A DNA stretch of 27,036 nucleotides, taken from the NCBI GenBank assembly GCA_019693395.1, contig JAAMXP010004831.1, forward strand, positions 1 through 27,036, in the 5' to 3' direction. The translations under genes were made by a program, and so were the position numbers. This DNA comes from Ettlia oleoabundans (taxonomy: Eukaryota > Chlorophyta > Chlorophyceae > Chlamydomonadales). Numbering within the stretch: position 1 is the first letter of the stretch; each line of letters opens with the position of its first letter. The notes beneath the pieces are model-generated. The model did not search any database and was not told the DNA's origin. It saw nothing but the letters and a program-made list of their open reading frames with translations. Of this stretch, positions 20,575 through 27,036 are shown piece after piece.

Positions 20575-23500
20575 ATGGGGCGCAACCGCGCCAGACGGCT
20601 CTCCCCAATCCTGGTAGCCGCACTGTTTCTCACTGCTCCTTGCATCGTGGTTGGCGGCGATGAGGAAAACGAAATTCTTCAGGATTTGCTGGCAGAGAAG
20701 AGCCTTGCCCTGATCACGTGCCATCGCCAAGCGGAGACCCTGCAGACCGAGCTTGCAGCCCTACAAGCGTCATTTGCCAACAACATTCCAACCTGCTACG
20801 CATCATATGATAATTCACAGGTGGCTGAGCAAGTGACGAGTCCGTGGGGCGGCCATTGCGGTTGTCGCCAGGGCCACTCCACGACTGCCGTTGCCGCTCT
20901 GCCACATCTGCCTCCTGCAGCACCTTGGCTACCATAACCTGGCCAGAAATGCCCTGCAGGGTGTTTGGGCTGAACTAGAGAGCGCACAGGAGGAGCTGGC
21001 AGCGACTGAAAAAGTTCTGCAAGTCTCACGGGTTGGTGCTGTTGACGGGTGGAGACGGGGGCTCTGCCCCTGGCGCTGGCTGATATTGGTTTGCAGGGTT
21101 TCTTGTGATCTCCCCTTCACAACAGATCGAAAAATTGTGCTTGTCAGACACAAGTGCTCAGATACAATCGCAGGGATGTTTCAACTGCTTTTGAGATTGA
21201 TGGAACTGTGTCAAGCCAGCCATGTTCCTTCACTGCCCAGATGCAGGGTGGGCAGCACCTACAGGACACTGAGGCTGGCGGGCAAGACCTCGTCGCAGCG
21301 TTCCGCAAGCTCAGCGTCACACGGGATGCCCTAGCCCGGGCCCAGCTTGAGCTGCAGCGCCAGCACTTGCGAATTGAAGGCGCTGCAGCTGTGGCCGGCA
21401 ATGACAGCGCCTGCCAGCCAGTGCTGCTGGACCTGCAAGAGTGCCGGGACAGTATGCAGCTGCTGCAGGAGCATCGTGCAGCCGCGGCAATGATTGGTGC
21501 AGATGGCTGTGGATTGGAGCGGGATTTGCTGGCGGAGACGCGGCTGCGCATTGCGGAGCTCATCCAGGAGAAGGAGGAGTTGCAGGCTAGGTGAGCGGAA
21601 CAATGCCTGCCGGAGAAATTTCTTTGTAAACGTAAGACATGCTTTGCCAGGCCTTGAGAAAGCCGACACCAGTGCAGGTTAGATGAAGCAGTGAACCAAG
21701 GCAACTGCAATCCTTCCAACGCGGCTGTCGCTGGGAAGACGGAGCTGAGTACAGCCGCGGTTGCCGCACCAGGCACCTCCCCCAGATCCTCCCGGCGCAC
21801 AGAGCTGCTGCAAACCCAGGTGGCACCTGCCTGCCCACAGTTGCCCCACATGAATTCATGTCTAGCCTGTCTTTGGCATTGTCCTGCATAGCTATAAATT
21901 TGGACCTGATTACAGATCAGCAGCTCATGTGTGGCTGCGTGTGTTCATTTCGTTGTTGCTCTGCCTGCGCCTTGCAGCTGCTGCACAGTGCATTGGAGGA
22001 GGTGCAGCAGCTGGAGGAGGAGAACTCGCAGCTGAGGAGTCGGTGAGCGAGCCGCAGCTGCAGCCTCACACTCCTGCCCCTCCTATCCAGGCCCTGCTAC
22101 CAGTGTCAGCGTTGATGTTTAACATTTGGTTTGGAAAGGGTGCTGCAGTTGACCCAGCTGGTCCCTCCATTGGGTCATCGAGTTCAATTGTTTTGATGTT
22201 GCATCACCTCCGCAGGCTTGGAAGCCTCATGGAAGAGGCTTCTGCTGCCACGGAGCTGAGGAGCCTTCTGGACGCTGCCACCAACCGCACCTCTCAACTC
22301 TCCAGGGTGAGCGATGGCTTGCAATTATGCTTCGTCACACTAGTTTGCAGCCCGTTAGTGCTACTTGCTGCTGCCGATTGTTTGTTCACACATGCCAAAG
22401 CTGCTGCCCTACTGTCGTTCTGCATGGCACCTTGCTATGTATTGCTTCTTGCAGCATCTGGCACGAGGCTTGGGCAGCTTGCAAGCAACGCGCCAACAGG
22501 TGGCAGCGCTGAAGGAGGAGGTGGTGGAGCTGAAGGCCAGGTGGGCTGTCAAACGTAATCAGGGGCCTGTGGGTGCACAAGAACCACCAGCACCCCTCCG
22601 GAGTGCCGTGCAAGGGGGTCCAGGGCAATGTGAACACGACCCTTCATGGTACCAGAGGATCGGCACGTCAATCGTGCGTTGTTGTGTATATTTAATGGCA
22701 ACCCCCCTATGCAGCCTGGCCGCAAGTCAAGCGCATGCAACTAGCTGCCAGGCGCATGGCAGTGCACTGCAAGAGGCCCTCAGGAATGCCGAAGTGGCGG
22801 GGGAGCAGTGCCAGAGCAGGCTTGCCATAGCTGAGACGCGTGGGGAGGACAGGCTGGCAGCGGCACAGGCACGGGCCGAGGCGGCTGAAACTCGCAGCTT
22901 GGAGCTCACCGAGGTGTGCACAGAGCTGCTGCCACTGACAAGGGACATGATGGCAACACATTTCTATGTCGCATGGACACTTAACTCGCGACATAGAGTC
23001 GTGTTGCCATTTCAACTGATCCGACTTGTCCCGGAGTCGTTCTGGTATTGTAGATGTGTGGTAGCCGGCCTGTGCACCATCTTCATTGTTGAGGTTTGAA
23101 CAAACATCTGTGCGTATGTGCTTCCTTCATGCTGCCAGGAGCTTGCACGGACCGCCGGCAGCCTCTCAGCGGCTCAGGATCGGCTGGCGGAGCTGCAGCG
23201 GCAGGGAGCAGAGCTCAAGTCCAGGTGGGTGGGCTGCTGGGGAGTGGGTTGATGAGGGCCAAAAACATGCATGACAGTTAGGTGCAATATTGGCGCATGT
23301 GCAACAGCTCAGGTAAGCACTTCTCGACTGCACCGTTACCGCTGTGCGTTATTGCGTTGTATTTTCCTGCCACACCGTGCGCAGCTTGGCTGGCAGCCAG
23401 GCTGATGCGGTGAGCTGCCAGGCACGGGAGAGCAGGCTGGCGGCGGCTGCTGAAGAGCATCAGGCACAGGTGGAAGCAGCGGAGGCGCGGCACGCTAGAC

Positions 23501-25274
23501 TTCACGAGGAGGCTCAGCGACGGCTGGCTGCCACAGAAGCAGCCCTGGCTGAGGCAGAGGAGGAGAAGGCGGTGGCGCTGGCTGCCAGGAGGGCTGCAGA
23601 GGAGGCCTTGGCGGCCTTGGAAGCTGCACGTCATGAAGCCGAGGTGGCGCGGGCCGCTGCTGAGGCGGAGCTCAGGGTTACTAGGGAGGCAAATGAGGCA
23701 GAGGTTGACAGGTGGGCAATCAGAGGCAGCCAGGCAGGCGTGCATGCCTGGGAGTGAGTGAGAAGGATGTTGCAAACGGGATACGCTGGCAAGTGGGTGG
23801 ATAGGTGCATGCGAATAGCCAGGCCAGCATGCCCTGAGCTCTTCTTGTCCGTCATTGACCTATAGCGAAACGCATGGCACACTTCATCGGTCGCTCTTGT
23901 GCAACCTGGGTCTGCTCATCAAGCTGTCACTCTTCAACCCAAACGCCCTTTGTTGTTGGCAACGAGCTTGAGGTGGTTTGCTGTTGGCATCACATTGGCT
24001 GCTGCTGCAGGCTGATGCGGGTGCTGGATGCACGTGAGGAGGCCAACCGGGAGCTGCAACAAGCAGCCCACATGTTGAAACTGGCGGAGACAGGCAAGCA
24101 GGCCTAGCACATTGCGATCCTGGCTTGCTGATGCTGGACAACAATACAACATAGCGCTTCTGGTTACGCGAGCATTCCAGCTGCTTGCTTTGCATGTGTG
24201 TCACCAACTCTTTCGGCAGTGAAAATGATATGTTGCTGACAGAGTCACTTGTTGCCCTGGCCTGCAGCCTGGCTGCCACTTTGGGCTCAGAGGCTGGCCC
24301 AGCCAGGCATCTCTGCTGCCGCCAGCTGGGCAGCTGCAGCGCAGCAAAGACTAGGCAGCTACTGGCATGCAGCAGGTGCCACAGTGTGTCATGCAGTGGA
24401 GCCAGCATTGGCGCTTGCCAGGCGTTCATTGAGCAGGTTGAGCGAGCTTTGGCGGTACACGCTGCGACCTACTCTGGTCAAGTCAGTTATTAATTACGCT
24501 GAGATGGAGGCTGCTGTGGTCAACAGCACGCACAGCGTGCGCCAGCGTGGGCAGGCAGCTGCAGCCAAGGCCCTTGCACGCGCAGCAGCCGCCAAGGCAG
24601 CTGTTGATGCGTCAGTGCTGCAGTATCTGCACGGCTTGCCCGGCCTGTCAATTTCTGCCAGGGAGCGGCTGGCGAGCGGGGCAGTTTGGGCGGCGTTGGC
24701 CGCTGTCCTGCTTCCCATCACCTGGTTGCTGTTGGCAGCTGCAGTCAAGGCTGTACTGCGGCGATTGCAGCCCGGCAGCGTGCGTGTGGAGCACCCTGGC
24801 GTTGAAGCTTTGGCACGCCTGCAGGCAGTGCTGGGCTACCGCTGGCAGCAGCAAGCGGGGTTGCAGGCGGCGCTTGGTGGCGACAGCCGGGGCAGCACTG
24901 CCAGGCTGGCATGGCTGGGGAGCGCTTTGCTGCAGCTGCTGGCGGCCGAGGCCGCGTTTAGGCAGCAGCCAGACAGCGTGGGGCCAGCGGCATTGGAGGA
25001 GGCGGCTGAAGTGCTGGCAGGGCCGGCTGCGCTGGGAACGAAGGCTGAGGCAGCCTCGCTCTCCCTCCTGGTGCTGCCGGGCCCAGGAGCCAAGTCACAC
25101 AAGCTTGCACGTGACAAGGCAGCCGAATTGTATGCGGCATGCGTGGCTGCAGCGTACGTGGATGCAGGGTGCAAGCTGGATGCTGCAAGGCGTGTTTTCA
25201 ATGGACCCGCCCCAGCTGCGAACGGTGACGCGTCCAGCACTGCGTCCGATGGTGGCGCGACTCCTTCTGAATGA
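20575..25274 (+). CDS. Signal peptide - long coiled coil - TM - degenerate RNase III-like domain
   Basis: No known gene is recognised. Exons: 20575-20820, 20921-21022, 21241-21590, 21678-21819, 21978-22042, 22216-22306, 22455-22540, 22715-22913, 23139-23224, 23385-23711, 24011-24093, 24268-25274, giving about 927 aa. The end of exon 2 is uncertain (21022 or 21031, both in frame). Residues 1-28 form a signal peptide (basic start, hydrophobic LVAALFLTAPCIVV). Residues 30-590 are Ala/Glu/Gln/Arg-rich coiled coil. A span near 731-753 (AALAAVLLPITWLLLAAAV) is transmembrane, so type I topology is inferred. The C-terminal 150 residues resemble an RNase III domain: LGYRWQQQAGLQAAL, then RLAWLGSALLQLLAAEAAFR, then KLARDKAAELYAACVAAAYVDAG. 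The catalytic ExxxD of RLExLGDAVL is replaced (A and S), as is the last Glu, so it should be inactive. This homology is by eye. Exons 5-10 show repeat structure. Confidence 0.8.
22455..23711 (+). repeat. Duplicated exon pairs in the coiled-coil gene
   Basis: Exons 7 (22455-22540) and 9 (23139-23224) are both 86 nt, phase 0 to phase 2. Their products align: HLARGLGSLQATRQQVAALK against ELARTAGSLSAAQDRLAELQ. The following exons 8 (22715-22913) and 10 (23385-23711) begin alike: SLAASQAHATSCQA against SLAGSQADAVSCQA. Exon 5 (21978-22042) is 65 nt, exactly seven codons (one heptad) shorter, and ends SQLRSR in the same phase. The two-exon unit appears to have been copied. Confidence 0.7.
24094..24267 (+). 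other. Probable GC-AG intron in the coiled-coil gene
   Basis: Exon 11 ends GCG GAG ACA G|GCAAGC and exon 12 begins after CCTGCAG in matching phase 1, joining the coil to the C-terminal region. A GT donor at about 24034 (C|GTGAGG) is also in phase 1 and would shorten exon 11 by 60 nt. The GC donor is preferred because the intervening 20 residues continue the coiled coil (EEANRELQQAAHMLKLAE). Confidence 0.6.
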
Positions 25275-26029
25275 AGACTTTCTTGGCATGTTGCATACCA
25301 CGCGCATGGGGAGGATCATGATCCTCTTTACCTTATTGCAATGTTGTATGGTGGAACACTGGTGGAGTCCATGCTGAGGCGCAGCCCCAGTGCAGCGGCG
25401 CTGGACCCACCCAGCCTACCCGCCGGTTAGAGCCTTACTCCCGACCTGAACGCCCCAGCCTGTGAGCGAGTGCCCCAAAGACAACCTCCGCCATGAAGAA
25501 GTACTTGGAGGCCTGGCTCGAGGTGCATGTGTTGCAATTAGTGTCCATGTCAGCCGCCAGCACGACGAAGGTGCCATATATGCGATACGGCCGCATACGC
25601 ATTTCTGTTCACATCAGGCTGAATTGGGGTGCAAAGTGGCCGCCCGTGCGCGGTTTCGCTCAACTCTAAACCACGCGAGACCGGACACGTACTTTGTTTG
25701 ATTCGTGCGGATTCAGCAACGGGTAGGTTGGCACATCATACTGCGAGGGTAATGCGGTGCGAGGGCGCACTGGCATGGTGTCCAAGGGGAACCTGCTGGC
25801 CAGCACGACCCTGAAGTACAGGGTTATTCGCCGCCCTTTCGCGCTGCAACAGCATAAACTCAAGACTTGGCAACCGCTTGAGGATGGCCGGTTGCGCCGA
25901 TAGCCGCTAGGGCCGGGGTGGCCCATCGGCCGCTTAAGTGCCCGCACTTGGCACTGCTTGCCCCGCCCTGGCACCCTCCAAATCTCGGGCAACTTGGCCA
26001 CCCACCCCTGACCCCGTGTTACAGTGTTC
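25275..26029. other. Spacer between coiled-coil gene and GAF-like gene, hairpin-rich
   Basis: About 755 bp holding the 3' end of the coiled-coil gene and the promoter of the next gene. No TGTAA signal was found after the stop at 25274. No exon was identified. Small palindromes include TATGCG/CGCATA (25579-25597) and GCTGGCCAGC (25795-25804), plus three back-to-back hairpins at 25870-25955 listed separately. Confidence 0.55.
25870..25955. repeat. Three adjacent stem-loops
   Basis: GCAACCG/CGGTTGC at 25870-25876 and 25889-25895. Next, GCCGAT/ATCGGC at 25896-25901 and 25925-25930 encloses GGGCC/GGCCC at 25910-25914 and 25920-25924. Then AGTGCC/GGCACT at 25937-25942 and 25950-25955. The first two abut with no gap. 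They lie 75-160 bp before the proposed start of the next gene, so could be promoter or 5' UTR structure, or a small RNA. No tRNA or snRNA fold is recognised. Confidence 0.45.
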
Positions 26030-27002
26030 ATGGAGGCTGCTGGCCACAGGAAGCTGCAGCTGTTGGCAGATGCTCTGGCAGAAGACTACAGCAGGAGCGT
26101 GGCCAGCTTTGGATGCTGTCATGCCCTCAACTGCCTTTTCCCAAACCTAGCCTACTGCTGGTGAGACCCATGTTGAGAGGACGACACTTGGTATGGGAGA
26201 GACGATCCGTGAAGGGGAAGGCGTGGAGGGGCGTGGGCTCAGAGTGGGATTAGGGGGGAGTGAGACATAGTGGCGCCCGCTGGAGTATTGTTGGCAACGT
26301 TGAAGTTGGGCAGACTCTCTGCGGGCTCCATGGGTTTGGCTGCAATTGCATGAAAGTATTGTTCTTCCTCATACACATGTGTTATTTTTGCAAACTTGCA
26401 GCATTGCTGTGAGCAGCCCAGCACTGGACGGCACCATTGTAGCATCAGGAGCAAGTACTGCAGGCAAGTCAGGCATACTGCATGACATTGCACCCTGGCA
26501 TTGAGCAGCGTGCAAGGACTTGGCACATTTGCCCATCAGCCCATATATCTCGGAACTGTTTACCCCTAGTTGGATGGTATGCTTCTCCTGGTGGGTAAAA
26601 GGTATCTGTGTTGTGGCAGTGTTGTTCTGCTTGCCATCCAGCTCCGTACCTAGTCTTGGGGCACATGGTCCCCTGCTTTGCTCGCGTGTCCTGGCGTGCA
26701 GAACCAGGGCCCACCATCCTGCGCCTGCACGACCCCCACGGCTCGGCAGCAGGCACGGCCTTGGCCATTGGCAAGCCGCTGCAGGCCAACCTGCTGGATG
26801 GCGCAGGTGCCTTGCTGGTGCCAGCATGGACGGATGTGCAGCAGATGATGGCCAGCAGGCCCGACGCCACAAATCTGCTCTGCGTGCCGTTTGGCTGCCA
26901 TGCCACCGAAGGAGCAGCACACATTGAGAAGCATGCGCGTGCTGGCGGCGACGCCGGCGCACTGCTCTTGGGCTTTGTGTCGCTATCCTGCTTTGATGTC
27001 AG
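26030..27002 (+). CDS. Possible GAF-domain protein, N-terminal part only
   Basis: First three exons of a gene that continues past the right edge: 26030-26160, 26402-26463 and 26702-27002, with agreeing phases and a last donor AG|GTGCGG. They encode about 164 residues from ATG at 26030. A short helix (RKLQLLADALAEDY) is followed by alternating strands and helices: CIAVSSPALDGTIVASG, ALAIGKPLQANL, then NLLCVPFG and GALLLGFVSL. This order, with xxGKPL and LLCVPF, resembles a GAF small-molecule-sensing domain, which in algae often precedes cyclase or kinase domains. That is a fold-level guess; no effector domain is visible. The start could be further upstream, since an ACAG that might be an acceptor lies 5 nt before the ATG. 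Confidence 0.6.
26464..26701 (+). other. GC-AG intron in the GAF-like gene
   Basis: The donor reads CAG|GCAAGT, the ideal GC-donor consensus, in phase 1. The acceptor GCGTGCAG leads into AA CCA GGG CCC in matching phase. No GT donor nearby keeps the frame open into the 301-nt third exon. Confidence 0.65.
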
Positions 27003-27036
27003 GTGCGGCTTGCCCTACACGCACGCACCCGCGCCC

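Noticed and set aside
21126..21173. Extra exon of the coiled-coil gene after ACAACAG
   Set aside because: It begins well (IEKLCLSDTSAQIQSQ) but no GT or GC donor ends it in the phase required by exon 3; left out of the model, though it could be revisited with cDNA.
21144..21851. 235-codon minus-strand open frame
   Set aside because: Antisense of coiled-coil exons 3 and 4; Ser/Cys/Arg-rich product typical of the complement of Ala/Gln/Glu coding sequence.
24249..25274. The last coiled-coil exon as an independent gene
   Set aside because: The open frame begins at TTG, not ATG, and the CTGCAG acceptor at 24267 joins it in phase to exon 11, so it fits best as the terminal exon of the same gene.

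Overview
This is a nuclear gene region of a green alga. The basis is the dense set of short GT-AG introns (about 100-375 nt, roughly 63 complete ones modelled), moderately high GC, Ala/Gln/Ser-rich proteins built on GCN and CAG codons, a plastid transit peptide on 6-phosphogluconate dehydrogenase, a plant-type plastid GNAT acetyltransferase, and TGTAA-type polyadenylation signals typical of core Chlorophyta. A species cannot be named. All exon models were built by hand from splice consensus, phase agreement and family motifs. No transcript data were available.

Layout. (1) 168-7025, minus: an XRN1-type 5'-3' exoribonuclease, 21 coding exons visible, C-terminal part beyond the left edge. (2) 7765-11939, minus: 6-phosphogluconate dehydrogenase with an N-terminal plastid transit peptide, 14 exons, 567 aa. 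(3) 12299-16205, minus: a DEAD-box RNA helicase of the ROK1/DDX52 group (rRNA maturation), 11 exons, 643 aa. (4) 16206-16414: a 209-bp interval between divergent start codons, probably a shared promoter. (5) 16415-17824, plus: a plastid GNAT acetyltransferase of the NSI/SNAT type, 3 exons, 277 aa. (6) 18265-19925, minus: an unrecognised four-transmembrane protein, 6 exons, 267 aa. (7) 20575-25274, plus: a protein with signal peptide, long coiled coil and one transmembrane segment, ending in what reads as an RNase III-like fold that has lost its catalytic acids, 12 exons, about 927 aa. (8) 26030-27002, plus: the first three exons of a possible GAF-domain protein running off the right edge.

The genes are ordinary single eukaryotic transcription units, not an operon. 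XRN1, PGD and ROK1 lie head to tail on the minus strand. ROK1 and the GNAT diverge, the GNAT and the membrane protein converge, and the membrane protein and the coiled-coil protein diverge. Two neighbours act on RNA (XRN1 in mRNA decay, ROK1 in ribosome assembly) and two are plastid proteins (PGD, GNAT), but I see no sign that they form one system.

The most unusual item is the coiled-coil/TM/pseudo-RNase III protein, whose coil appears to have grown by repeated duplication of exon pairs. Three GC-AG introns, a 4-nt first coding exon, a 20-nt microexon and two clusters of short hairpins between genes are also worth a look.
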